Below, one piece after another: positions 1 through 8,338 of a stretch of DNA of 46,273 nt. Each line of letters begins with the position of its first letter. Position 1 is the stretch's first letter. The stretch lies in contig JADGDQ010000014.1 of assembly GCA_016744805.1 (NCBI GenBank), forward strand, positions 1 through 46,273. Reading direction: 5' to 3'. The stretch comes from Sulfurovaceae bacterium (lineage in GTDB: Bacteria > Campylobacterota > Campylobacteria > Campylobacterales > Sulfurovaceae). Under the pieces are notes generated by a model. That model had not been told where the DNA came from, searched no databases, and saw nothing but the letters and a program-made list of their open reading frames with translations. Position numbers and translations under genes: made by a program.

Positions 1-1652
1 GTATATTTTACTTCCCCTGTACTCTCATCAAATCCATTAATAACAAGCTTATTACTTTTATCTGTTGTATTTTCTATAATTATAGCTGTTGTATCACTTG
101 TTACAAGTTCAGCTTTTGAGATAGTATGCCCATCTACTACTATCTCTTTGAGTCCATCTATAGCTTCTACTCTAAATGTATCAGATACGCTATCTCTATC
201 ATCTGGACTACTCCCATCTTCTAAGCCACTCTCATAGACTGTTGCAGGAGTCACAGAGAGTGTTGGGATATCGTTATTATCTCCATATATAGTAATAGTG
301 AGTGTTGTTGTACTTGTATCTCCATCACTATCTGTAATAGTATAAACAAATGTATCTGTGAGTATCTCTGCATTATTTAGAGATTGCACCTCTGTTTTGG
401 TATTATCTAATCTATAGGTGTAGCTACCATCATCTGCTATCTCTACTGTACCATAGTTCCCTACGACTTCTACTCCTATATTACCCTCTGCCTCTGTAGT
501 TGTGTCACTGCCTACTTTTACTCCTGTTACTGGTGTGGGTGTTATATCTGTACCTATCACATCATCTTGTGAATCATCGCTTGTATTATCAAATATATTC
601 GCAGATATGACCGTTGTAGTGTCATCTTCTGTTGCTCTATTTGTATCTGGATGAGCTGTTGGTACATTAGGAGGAGTAAAACCACCACCGCCACCACCAC
701 TAACTTTTTTCTCTGAATCCTCTGGATTATTTGGATCTAGTGGGTTGCTAGGCTCTATAGAATCGTTTGGATCTAAAGGTCTATCTGGATCAATAGAATC
801 ACTTGGATTATTTGGAGTTGATGGTATATTTGGAGGAGTTGGATCGAAAGGTCTGCTAGGCTCAATAGAATCGCTTGGACTATCTGTTGGAGTGGATGGT
901 GTGCTTGGAGAACTTGGATCGAAAGGTCTGCTAGGCTCAATAGAATCGTTTGGACTATCTGTTGGAGTGGATGGCGTACTTGGAGGAGTTGAGTTATTTG
1001 GAGGAGTTAAATCATTTGGAGTTGATGGTGTACTTGGAGGAGTTAAATCATTTGGAGTTGATGGTATATTTGGAGCATTTGAATCATTTGGAAAGCCAGA
1101 ACTAGAAGGATTAAAAATTGTAGAGCTATCAAAATCTAAACTCTGTACAATATTTTTTACTTGAGTTACATCATAATCATCTGTAAACCTACCCATATCT
1201 GTAATCTCATATCTATCAAAATACTGCTTTCTTAATGGAGCATCTATACTTACCTCATTGAGTATTTCATGTTTGTGAATAAGTCCTGTATTTTCTACAT
1301 AAAACTCGGTTTCTCGGTGTAAAATATCAAGATCTTCTTCAGATAATTGACTATCTATAGAATGTACACTTATTGTAGATCTAACAGAATCTATAACTTC
1401 TAGTGAATCATATTCAAAGTCATCTCTACGAAGAGCAGCTTCTATCTCTAACTCTTCAGGATTTTTATCTATCTCATCTTGGGTAGATACTTGCAATGCT
1501 TCTTGGATACTCTCTCCTGATATATCAACAACTATCTCTCCTCTATAGACAGGATCTCCTATAAAAATTTCACGCAAATTACCCTGTTCATCTTTAGCAA
1601 AAAGTTTAGTACCAAGGCTTTTTAAATGTCCAATTATTATATTTGTTTTCAT
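1..1652 (-). CDS. LapA/RTX-type giant surface adhesin, N-terminal part (partial, runs off left edge)
   Basis: The frame is open for 550 codons from ATG 1652 to the window edge, so the C-terminus is missing. Residues 1-45 resemble the N-terminal retention module of LapA-like type I secreted adhesins (pattern IIGHLKSLGTKLFAKDEQGN, then IGDPVYRGE). Residues about 46-180 are acidic and contain a di-alanine (EIEAALRRDD, about 68-77) where LapA-type proteins carry a periplasmic cleavage site. Residues about 180-315 are a Pro/Ser/Thr/Asn/Asp-rich linker with 25-residue repeats, followed by a hexaglycine hinge (319-324). From about 330 a cadherin/VCBS-type domain begins (DDGSYTYRLDN, then FVYTITDSDGDTSTTTLTI), with a second domain starting near 465. 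These features fit a protein exported by a type I system and held at the outer membrane for attachment or biofilm. No secretion genes are visible here. Confidence 0.8.
   Translation of the reverse strand, partial: MKTNIIIGHLKSLGTKLFAKDEQGNLREIFIGDPVYRGEIVVDISGESIQEALQVSTQDEIDKNPEELEIEAALRRDDFEYDSLEVIDSVRSTISVHSIDSQLSEEDLDILHRETEFYVENTGLIHKHEILNEVSIDAPLRKQYFDRYEITDMGRFTDDYDVTQVKNIVQSLDFDSSTIFNPSSSGFPNDSNAPNIPSTPNDLTPPSTPSTPNDLTPPNNSTPPSTPSTPTDSPNDSIEPSRPFDPSSPSTPSTPTDSPSDSIEPSRPFDPTPPNIPSTPNNPSDSIDPDRPLDPNDSIEPSNPLDPNNPEDSEKKVSGGGGGGFTPPNVPTAHPDTNRATEDDTTTVISANIFDNTSDDSQDDVIGTDITPTPVTGVKVGSDTTTEAEGNIGVEVVGNYGTVEIADDGSYTYRLDNTKTEVQSLNNAEILTDTFVYTITDSDGDTSTTTLTITIYGDNNDIPTLSVTPATVYESGLEDGSSPDDRDSVSDTFRVEAIDGLKEIVVDGHTISKAELVTSDTTAIIIENTTDKSNKLVINGFDESTGEVKY
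768..989 (-). repeat. Three in-frame 72-75 bp tandem repeats coding for a Pro/Ser/Asp-rich linker
   Basis: Within the adhesin, residues 222-246, 247-271 and 272-295 are tandem copies of a unit of the form (S/T)xPxxPSTPTDSPxDSIEPSRPFDP. The first two copies are nearly identical and the third is diverged. A shorter set of STPNDLTPP units precedes them. The purine-biased complement gives a spurious open frame on the + strand. Such a linker probably varies in length between strains. Confidence 0.8.
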
Positions 1653-2008
1653 TTTTTTATCCTCTCTTTTGAAGAACTTATACTAAAGTATAGCATCTAT
1701 TTAGCATCAATGCAATATAGCTAATATATGTTAGCAAATGATATTTTACTTTAAAGCTTCATAATAATTTTATAACTATTTAGTCAAAAAACCTATATAA
1801 AGCCCTATATTATGGACTTTCATCTATACATAAGTGTATTGAAAATAGCGAGAAGTCCTTGAAAAAATTAACTATAAAATAAAATTTTTTTATATAAAAA
1901 TAATGAAGAGTAGGGTAGGCAAATTTATGAATAGTCATTCAAATATATCAAAAAGTTGGCAAATATGGATAATCTGTTCATTTATTAGAGATGCATGATT
2001 CTTTTGTC
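1653..2008. other. 356-bp intergenic region upstream of the adhesin
   Basis: There is no convincing gene here. The adhesin ribosome binding site (AGAGAGGAT on the minus strand) lies just above 1652. A nested inverted repeat is present: GGACTT (1814-1819) pairs with AAGTCC (1853-1858), enclosing ATACA/TGTAT arms. The only short frame (from 1927, 23 codons) has no recognisable features. Confidence 0.5.
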
Positions 2009-2959
2009 TTATTCTAAGTTCCAAATAAAAATAGTCTGTTCATCTCCTGCACTAATAAGAATTTTTGGATTAAGAAACTCTATCTTATTTATTACAGCTT
2101 TGTGTCCTATAAGACGCTCTTTTTTGGCTCTTGTTTGTGTATCAAAAAGTTGAAGGTTATGTTCTGTACCACTACTATAAACACCTATTTTGCCATCAGA
2201 GCGTAAACCTACAGCATAAACTAAAAAATTACTCTTTATATGGTATGCTTTTTTATTATAGGGGTAAACTCCTACTTTTCTATCTTGACCAGCAGTTATA
2301 ATTGTACCATTTTTATATGCTATACGATAAATATTATCTAAGTTTTGAGCAGGAAGTTCTTGGATAATAGCTGATGTAGCTACATCTATAATCCGCACTA
2401 CACCACTCTCATCACCCATAAGCATTTGTTTTTTATCTTCACTTAATACCATACCACCCATAGCACTTTGCGAAATATGACTATGATAAAGGCTATAGCT
2501 CTCTTTTGTATCAATCAACATTATATCTGATCCAAAAGTTCCTAAAAGTATATGTCCATTATCAGTAAATCGTGCCTTTTTAGCCACAATCTTACTATCT
2601 ATATCTATAATTTTTTTTAATTCAAAATTTTCATAAACCCAAACAATACGATAGCCCCCATTCCCACTACTTACAAAAAGAGTCTTTCCATTGCGTCTAT
2701 CAACACTATAAATAGCCCTAGGAATACTTTTGCCCTGAGAGGTAGTTAAAGGTTCTAATACAATACGATCCACTATTTTTTTTGTTTTTAGATCAAATAT
2801 ATCTATAGAACCACTATTTGTAGCTACATATATCCTCTCCTTATCTACTACAAAATCACTTACTAAACCTGAAGCTTTCAGAGTAAACATAGGTGTTATC
2901 TCACGGCTCATCAAAATAGAAACCAAAAATACTAAGCTAAAAAAATATTTTATAAGCAT
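2009..2959 (-). CDS. Periplasmic WD40-type beta-propeller protein, NapL-like
   Basis: 316 residues. The N-terminus has a hydrophobic signal segment (FFSLVFLVSILMS), so export is likely. The remainder is built of WD40-like blades; the clearest is the last one, with a GHKAVINKIEF...ILISAGDEQTIFIWNLE pattern typical of WD40 repeats. In Campylobacterota, a propeller protein of this kind (NapL) accompanies the periplasmic nitrate reductase genes, and the size and signal peptide fit. None of napAGHBF is in the window, so the NapL assignment is by resemblance only. The gene is the last of a three-gene minus-strand run, 9 bp after the lipoprotein gene. Confidence 0.6.
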   Translation of the reverse strand: MLIKYFFSLVFLVSILMSREITPMFTLKASGLVSDFVVDKERIYVATNSGSIDIFDLKTKKIVDRIVLEPLTTSQGKSIPRAIYSVDRRNGKTLFVSSGNGGYRIVWVYENFELKKIIDIDSKIVAKKARFTDNGHILLGTFGSDIMLIDTKESYSLYHSHISQSAMGGMVLSEDKKQMLMGDESGVVRIIDVATSAIIQELPAQNLDNIYRIAYKNGTIITAGQDRKVGVYPYNKKAYHIKSNFLVYAVGLRSDGKIGVYSSGTEHNLQLFDTQTRAKKERLIGHKAVINKIEFLNPKILISAGDEQTIFIWNLE

Positions 2960-2968
2960 CTGTTCTCT

Positions 2969-3562
2969 TTAGAGTATTGGCATCAAACGCAAAGGAGTAA
3001 TAAGTGGTATAAAGTGTATTTTTTGTGTACTCCAACGACTTATAAATGCTTCTTTGTTTGCTTGTAATAAAAGTGTATTTTCTACTAAGGCTCTTTTTGG
3101 GGTGGCTTTGAGTTTTTTGAAGAGTATTCGCATATCTTGGGTACTCAACCCATATATTATACCCATAGATTGACTATCAAACTCTTCCACCATAATATTA
3201 AGTACTCTGTAATTGGGTAAAAGAAGTTGGTAAAGATAGAGTCCTTTATGTGCATATACTTGACTAGCTTTTGAAGATTCAAAAACATGTTTTATGGTAG
3301 TCGTGGTAGTAAAATTAAACTCATACGAACTATCTAGCCTAATATTCTCATACACGACTACTCTATTGGAGTTGAGTTTGAGTAGCTCTTTTTTGATAGT
3401 AATATTTCCATAATTATCTAATTTACTCAAAAGTGTTTGGCTTTGTGTTTTGATTATTATATCTTCTACTCTTAGGATTATTTGATTATTTTTATGTGTA
3501 AGTGTTGTTACGCTACACCCACTCAAAAATACAATTACTAGCAGTTTATAAAATAGTGACAT
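2969..3562 (-). CDS. Putative lipoprotein of unknown function
   Basis: 197 residues with a short signal sequence and a lipobox ending in Cys16 (FLSGCS), so it is probably anchored to a membrane facing the periplasm. The body is rich in beta-forming residues and I recognise no domain. It sits between the TIGR02757 gene (13 bp upstream) and the propeller gene (9 bp downstream) on the same strand, so the three are probably co-transcribed. A structural or assembly role with the propeller protein is possible but not shown. Confidence 0.65.
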   Translation of the reverse strand: MSLFYKLLVIVFLSGCSVTTLTHKNNQIILRVEDIIIKTQSQTLLSKLDNYGNITIKKELLKLNSNRVVVYENIRLDSSYEFNFTTTTTIKHVFESSKASQVYAHKGLYLYQLLLPNYRVLNIMVEEFDSQSMGIIYGLSTQDMRILFKKLKATPKRALVENTLLLQANKEAFISRWSTQKIHFIPLITPLRLMPIL

Positions 3563-3575
3563 AGAATATTTTCCT

Positions 3576-4340
3576 TTATATCTTGATATGCTCTTGACCT
3601 ATACGATAGAGTGCAAAGTCATATTTTACAGGGTCTGTGGTATCAAATTGTTTGAGAGTCTTGGTAAGTTCCAGAGCTGATTTCATATCACAACTCTTTC
3701 TTTGGAGCAAACCTAGCCTTTTGGATACCTCAAAAGTATGTGTATCCAGAGGCATAATCAACGCACTAGAATCAATCTTTGACCAAAGTCCCATATCTAA
3801 ATTATCTTTGCGAACCATCCATCGTAGATACATTAAATATCTTTTGTATGTTCCTGCTAGAGCTACCTTTTTGGGAACAGACCCTAGCAAAAACTTATAG
3901 CCATAACTCTCTTTGGGATATATATTTCTAATAGTAACAATAAAGTTCCATAATCCATCAAGCAAAGAGTTCTCTTTTTTGTAGCCTTCATAAAATATAT
4001 TCTCTATACTCTCTATCTCTCGCAATCTTTTTAGGGCAATAAACAAGGCTATGACATCTTCTGATTTTTGAAAACGATAATAGTGAGCGTGGAGGCTATC
4101 TGCTATCTCTTTTTCACTTGCTCCAAGCAAACCAAAATCCAAAGAGTCCAAAAACTTCACTATCTGTTTTGCATTTCCATAGGCAAACAAAGCACATATT
4201 AATGCTATAGATTCATCCCTATAGCGTGACGCTACTAGCAGTGGGTCTGGTCTGCTATAGGATAACTCTTGCTCACTATTTCGCAAAGAGACTTCATAAT
4301 CAAGTCGTAGTTTAATAGCTTCTAACTCTTCTTGGGTCAT
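3576..4340 (-). CDS. TIGR02757 (DUF2400) family protein
   Basis: 254 residues, matching the length of the family. Characteristic stretches are the N-terminal DPLLVASRY, the ICALFAYGNA segment, the central KRYLMYLRWMVRK and the LIMPLDTHTFEVSKRLGL motif. The fold resembles a helix-hairpin-helix DNA glycosylase-like protein and the LDTH stretch is the most conserved part. The biochemical function of the family is unknown. It is the first gene of a minus-strand run and is divergent from the AMMECR1 gene. Confidence 0.85.
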   Translation of the reverse strand: MTQEELEAIKLRLDYEVSLRNSEQELSYSRPDPLLVASRYRDESIALICALFAYGNAKQIVKFLDSLDFGLLGASEKEIADSLHAHYYRFQKSEDVIALFIALKRLREIESIENIFYEGYKKENSLLDGLWNFIVTIRNIYPKESYGYKFLLGSVPKKVALAGTYKRYLMYLRWMVRKDNLDMGLWSKIDSSALIMPLDTHTFEVSKRLGLLQRKSCDMKSALELTKTLKQFDTTDPVKYDFALYRIGQEHIKI

Positions 4341-4435
4341 ATTTGCACTTTCTCTATAGAATATAAAGAGTGTACACTAAAGTAGCTTAATAATTTTTAG
4401 GTATTAAAGATAGAATATAACCAAAAGGAGTCTTG

Positions 4436-4981
4436 ATGGGAGAGATTTTAATAGAGTTAGCACGAGCTTCTATAGCTATAGCATTGGGTATATCTAGTGA
4501 TTTTGATTTACAAAAAGCACAGCAAAGCTATCCTATTCTCAATCAAAAGGGTGCAGTCTTTATAACACTGACCCAAGACCAAAAACTTAGAGGGTGCATA
4601 GGCTCACTCACCGCCCACCGTCCTCTCTACAAAGATATTATTATCAATGCCAAGCTTTCTGCTTTGAGTGATAGTAGATTTAGTCCCCTTACAGTCAAAG
4701 AGTTTGCCTATACCAAAATAGAAATATCCTTGCTCTCTGCTCCAAAAGCTATAGAGTACAGCTCTATCACACAACTCCAATCTCTAGTAAGCTCCCAAGA
4801 TGGCGTAGTTTTGACCTTAGGAGACCAAAGAGCAACCTATCTGCCTAGTGTATGGGAGAGTCTGCCTAATTTTGATAGCTTCTTTGCATCTTTGTGCCAA
4901 AAAGCAGGACTCAAAGCCAACTGCCTTACACAACACCCCTCTATAGAACTCTATCAAGCGACCAAATATAAGGAGAAATAG
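4436..4981 (+). CDS. AMMECR1-domain protein (AmmeMemoRadiSam system protein A)
   Basis: 181 residues and a whole AMMECR1 domain. The family signature is clear: GAVFITLTQDQKLRGCIGSL at about 38-57, then RPLYKDII and DSRFSPLT. I chose ATG 4436 over TTG 4433 because GGAG at 4427-4430 is 5 nt upstream of it. The next gene starts 2 bp after the stop. In many prokaryotes this family is encoded with a MEMO1-like protein and a radical-SAM enzyme; the function of the set is not established. Confidence 0.88.
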   Translation: MGEILIELARASIAIALGISSDFDLQKAQQSYPILNQKGAVFITLTQDQKLRGCIGSLTAHRPLYKDIIINAKLSALSDSRFSPLTVKEFAYTKIEISLLSAPKAIEYSSITQLQSLVSSQDGVVLTLGDQRATYLPSVWESLPNFDSFFASLCQKAGLKANCLTQHPSIELYQATKYKEK

Positions 4982-4983
4982 CC

Positions 4984-5778
4984 ATGCAACATATACGACT
5001 TGCCTCTGTCAAAGGAGTCTTTTATCCAGATAGTTGCACCAAACTCTCTATCTATTTCAAAAAATTTAGAGAATATAACAAAAACCAAAAAATCCCAAAT
5101 ATCACCCCAAGAGCCATCATAGTACCCCATGCAGGATATGTCTATAGTGGCTTTACCGCCAACCAAGCCTACGAGTATCTTATTGGTACAAAGCCAAAAC
5201 GACTTATAGTCATAGGTCCTAGCCACCACCACTATTTCAAGGGGATAAGTGCTAGTTATTACGAAGAGTATGAGACCCCTTGTGGTAATATCCCTATAGA
5301 TACCAATTATCTTATCCAACTCGCCCAAACCCTCCCCATAGGATTTGAACCCAAAGCCCACACACAAGAACACTCTACAGAAGTACAAATGCCCTTTATC
5401 CATCACTATCTCCCCAAAACCCCAATAATAGAACTAATCTACGGAGATATAGCTCTTTCTACTCTAAGCCATATTATCACCACTCTTTTAGAAGACAAAA
5501 ACAATATCCTAGTTATTAGCACTGATTTAAGCCATTTCCATACAAAAACCAAAGCAAAAGAGCATGATATTCATTGCATAGAAGCTCTAAAAAAACTAAG
5601 TATTCCTCTCCTCAAAAGCTGTGAAGCCTGTGGACTCCTAGGACTCAAAGCCCTTCTACTCTCTGCCAAAGAAAAACACTTAAGCTCTCACTTGTTAGAT
5701 TATCGTACAAGTGCCGACTATAGCCAAGACGATAGTCGTGTAGTAGGCTATATGAGTGGGGTTTTGGGAGATATGTAA
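4984..5778 (+). CDS. MEMO1-family protein (AmmeMemoRadiSam system protein B)
   Basis: 264 residues, full length for the MEMO1/extradiol dioxygenase-like family. Visible signature pieces are VPHAGYVYSGFTA, GPSHHHYF, the EHSTEVQMPF motif, STDLSHFH and YSQDDSRVVGY. The His residues of VPHAGY, SHHH and the SHF region correspond to the metal-site positions of dioxygenase relatives. An AAGGAG site at 4970-4975 lies inside the end of the preceding gene, so translation is probably coupled. The third member of the usual set, the radical-SAM enzyme, is not adjacent: the next gene is convergent. Confidence 0.88.
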   Translation: MQHIRLASVKGVFYPDSCTKLSIYFKKFREYNKNQKIPNITPRAIIVPHAGYVYSGFTANQAYEYLIGTKPKRLIVIGPSHHHYFKGISASYYEEYETPCGNIPIDTNYLIQLAQTLPIGFEPKAHTQEHSTEVQMPFIHHYLPKTPIIELIYGDIALSTLSHIITTLLEDKNNILVISTDLSHFHTKTKAKEHDIHCIEALKKLSIPLLKSCEACGLLGLKALLLSAKEKHLSSHLLDYRTSADYSQDDSRVVGYMSGVLGDM

Positions 5779-5782
5779 AAAA

Positions 5783-6196
5783 TTACTTTAAAAAGAGGGG
5801 TGATTGTTTGTAGGGGGTAGTTTTGTAGCCATCTTTTATCATTTTCATAATACCTGATGTAAGGTTGATTACATCATAACCTAACTCTTTTGACAAAAAT
5901 TGAGCTATCATTGAAGTTCGGCTTCCTGTACGGCAAATTAAAGCAAACTGTTCATCTTTTTTGACAACCTTATTTAATTGTGCCAAAAAATCATCTACAT
6001 CATAAGCACCCTTTTCATTAAAAAACATAATTGTATACGAGTCTTTGACTATACCCGTCTCTTTCCACTCTGATGGTGTACGAATATCAATTATTTTTAT
6101 ATCTTTTTGTACAAATTCAGCAGATGCTTCTATGTTTTCTAATTTACCAAAAAGTGATGAGAATAAAATCATCATGAGTATAACTATTTTTTTCAT
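5783..6196 (-). CDS. Periplasmic single-domain rhodanese-like protein
   Basis: 137 residues: a cleavable signal sequence (KKIVILMMILFSSLFG) followed by one rhodanese domain. The domain shows IIDIRTPSEWKETGIV and the active-site loop CRTGSRT with catalytic Cys, so sulfurtransferase chemistry is plausible. It is the last gene of the purH run, 16 bp after the membrane protein gene, and converges on the MEMO1 gene with a 4-bp gap. The substrate is unknown; periplasmic rhodaneses are common in sulfur-metabolising Campylobacterota. Confidence 0.85.
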   Translation of the reverse strand: MKKIVILMMILFSSLFGKLENIEASAEFVQKDIKIIDIRTPSEWKETGIVKDSYTIMFFNEKGAYDVDDFLAQLNKVVKKDEQFALICRTGSRTSMIAQFLSKELGYDVINLTSGIMKMIKDGYKTTPYKQSPLFLK

Positions 6197-6212
6197 TTTA
6201 TTATCCTTTTAT

Positions 6213-6569
6213 CTAAAAAAATCCATCTGTGTCAACACCTTTTCCTTGAAAAAAGTAAAAAGAGCCTTTGACTACACGATAGGTTAACCATAATTGAGTA
6301 AGAAGTAAAATAATCTTACCAATAAATATCATTACCAATAAAATACCCAAAATCAAACCAGCAAGACTTACCCAAAAAGTTTTAATTTGCCACTGTAGAT
6401 GAGACTCCTCTAACGAACCTATATTCTCATCATATTTGACATAAGCTAAAAACCCTGAAAGTAAAAAAGAGAGTCCTACTGTGAAAATAGCAAAAAACTG
6501 TAAGATATATATAGCCCATACATATGTTTTTGTTTGCTCTTTTTTAGAGATATTAGAAAAAATACCCAT
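6213..6569 (-). CDS. Small inner-membrane protein (DUF4870-like)
   Basis: 118 residues with about three hydrophobic segments (roughly 18-43, 66-85 and 86-103), ending with a short polar tail containing YRVVKGSFYFFQGKGV. The layout resembles DUF4870/Tic20-like membrane proteins. It lies 20 bp after purH and 16 bp before the rhodanese gene, all on the minus strand. Nothing in the sequence indicates a specific activity. Confidence 0.65.
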   Translation of the reverse strand: MGIFSNISKKEQTKTYVWAIYILQFFAIFTVGLSFLLSGFLAYVKYDENIGSLEESHLQWQIKTFWVSLAGLILGILLVMIFIGKIILLLTQLWLTYRVVKGSFYFFQGKGVDTDGFF

Positions 6570-6589
6570 AGAAACTCCCTTTATTAATT

Positions 6590-8122
6590 TTAGTGTAAAA
6601 AGTGTCTTACTGTAGTAAAATAGAGTGCTATGCCATGCTCGTTGGCTGCGGCTATCACCTCATCATCACGGATAGACCCACCTGGTTCGATGATCGCTTT
6701 GACTCCTGCCGCTGCTGCTGCATCTATACTATCACGGAATGGGAAGAACGCCTCACTCGCCATCGCTGCACCACTCACATCCAGATCCATCTCTTTGGCT
6801 TTTTTCAAGGCACATTGAGCCGCATCAACGCGAGATGTCATCCCCATACCCACAGCAACCATAGCCGAATCTTTTACATAGACAACACAGTTAGACTTTG
6901 TAAGTCCTGCTACCTTCCACGCGATCTCTAGATCTTTCATCTCTTGCTCTGATGCTGTAAGAGTAGATTTTTTATGAGCATTATGGACTTCATTGTCACA
7001 GATACAATCAGAGTTCTGGTAGACAAAACCACCATCTACATGTTTGAAGTCATGGCTATCACCACTCATCACAAGCTTACTCCCACCTTGGCTAAAGAGC
7101 TTAAGTCGTTTCTTCTTCTCAAACACCTCTAGTGCTTCAGGCTCAAAGTCAGCTGCCATCACAACTTCCAAGAATATCTCATTCATCTTAAGAGCCAACT
7201 CTTTGGTTACTACACCATTAACAGCCACTACGCCACCAAAAGCAGAAACAGGGTCACATCTGAGTGCCTCTGTATAGGAGTCAAGTAGAGTCTCTTTGAT
7301 AGCAAAACCACAAGGGTTTCCATGTTTTACAATACAAACAGCACTCTCATCACCAAAGCTAGAGGCTATCTTCAATGCACCATTGACATCATTGATATTA
7401 TTAAAGCTTGCTTCCCCTTTGATCTGCTTGAAGTTGTCACTAAAGTGTCTGTCAAACTCATATAACGCACCCTTTTGGTGTGGGTTCTCTCCATAACGAG
7501 TCTGGAATGATTTTTTACCAGTGATAAACTGATACTCACCAAATCCATCATTAAATCTACCATTCATATAGTTTGCTATCATTGCGTCATACGAGGCTGT
7601 ATGCTCGAAGGCCTTTATCATCAACCCTCTTCTAAACTCCAAAGAGTCAGATTTGTTCTCTAAAGCCTCTAGTACTACACTGTAATCATCTGCATCGGTC
7701 ACTATAAGTACATCATTAAAGTTCTTAGCAGCAGACCGCACCATAGTAGGTCCACCAATATCAATATTTTCTATAATCTCAGCAAAATCCTCTGTACGCT
7801 CAATAGTCTCTTTGAATGGATAGAGGTTCACACACACAAGGTCTATACCCTCTACACCAAGCTCTTTAGCCTGAGCCACATGAGCCTCATCACCTCTTTT
7901 GTGGAGTATGCCTCCATGCACAAAAGGGTTCAGCGTCTTCACTCGCCCCTCAAAACACTCAGGAAACTTAGTCACTTCATCTATCTCGATAACTGCCACA
8001 CCAGCCTCATTGAGCTTTTTGTATGTTCCACCTGTTGAGATGATCTCCCACCCCTGTGCCTCTAACCCTTGGGCAAACTCTACTATACCTGCTTTGTCAC
8101 TTACACTTAGTAATGCTCTCAT
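6590..8122 (-). CDS. purH: Bifunctional AICAR formyltransferase / IMP cyclohydrolase
   Basis: 510 residues, normal length for PurH, which catalyses the last two steps of IMP synthesis. The N-terminal MGS-like IMP cyclohydrolase domain begins [13 protein letters not shown] and contains STGGT and [12 protein letters not shown]. The formyltransferase part shows RYGENPHQ (about 209-216) and the catalytic KHGNPCG (about 266-272), then SAFGGVVA. The C-terminus has the usual [26 protein letters not shown] type signature. It heads a run with two unrelated-looking small genes. Codon use is richer in G+C than the accessory genes next door. Confidence 0.97.
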   Translation of the reverse strand: MRALLSVSDKAGIVEFAQGLEAQGWEIISTGGTYKKLNEAGVAVIEIDEVTKFPECFEGRVKTLNPFVHGGILHKRGDEAHVAQAKELGVEGIDLVCVNLYPFKETIERTEDFAEIIENIDIGGPTMVRSAAKNFNDVLIVTDADDYSVVLEALENKSDSLEFRRGLMIKAFEHTASYDAMIANYMNGRFNDGFGEYQFITGKKSFQTRYGENPHQKGALYEFDRHFSDNFKQIKGEASFNNINDVNGALKIASSFGDESAVCIVKHGNPCGFAIKETLLDSYTEALRCDPVSAFGGVVAVNGVVTKELALKMNEIFLEVVMAADFEPEALEVFEKKKRLKLFSQGGSKLVMSGDSHDFKHVDGGFVYQNSDCICDNEVHNAHKKSTLTASEQEMKDLEIAWKVAGLTKSNCVVYVKDSAMVAVGMGMTSRVDAAQCALKKAKEMDLDVSGAAMASEAFFPFRDSIDAAAAAGVKAIIEPGGSIRDDEVIAAANEHGIALYFTTVRHFLH

Positions 8123-8271
8123 TTTATACTTAAACCTTTAGAGTAATATAGAGTGAGATTATACCGATTATATTAATAAAATAGCATTAGCATTGAGAAA
8201 GCAGTCACTCCAAGAAGCTCTCCATTGGAAAAAATTAGGTAAAATAGTCTCTTAAATACAAAGGTATACTT

Positions 8272-8337
8272 ATGCAACTCTTCCAACCCTCTATCCTTAA
8301 CTCTATATATCAAGATGAATCCGTTAATGGAGTGTGA
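8272..8337 (+). pseudogene. Possible 5' scrap of a displaced gene (21 codons)
   Basis: A short frame starts MQLFQPSILNSIYQDE after an AAAGG site and stops at TGA 8335-8337. It has a well-placed ribosome binding site and a natural-looking N-terminus, but ends exactly where the AT-rich accessory gene begins. This suggests the start of a resident gene cut off by insertion or replacement. It could also be a genuine leader peptide. Confidence 0.3.
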
Positions 8338-8338
8338 T

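Noticed and set aside
745-1164. 139-codon + strand frame rich in Gly/Ser/Leu
   Set aside because: It is the complement of the repetitive Pro/Ser/Asp linker of the adhesin; the minus frame has a proper start, binding site and domain structure.
4954-5406. 150-codon minus-strand frame
   Set aside because: It lies wholly over the well-supported MEMO1 and AMMECR1 genes and has no family features.
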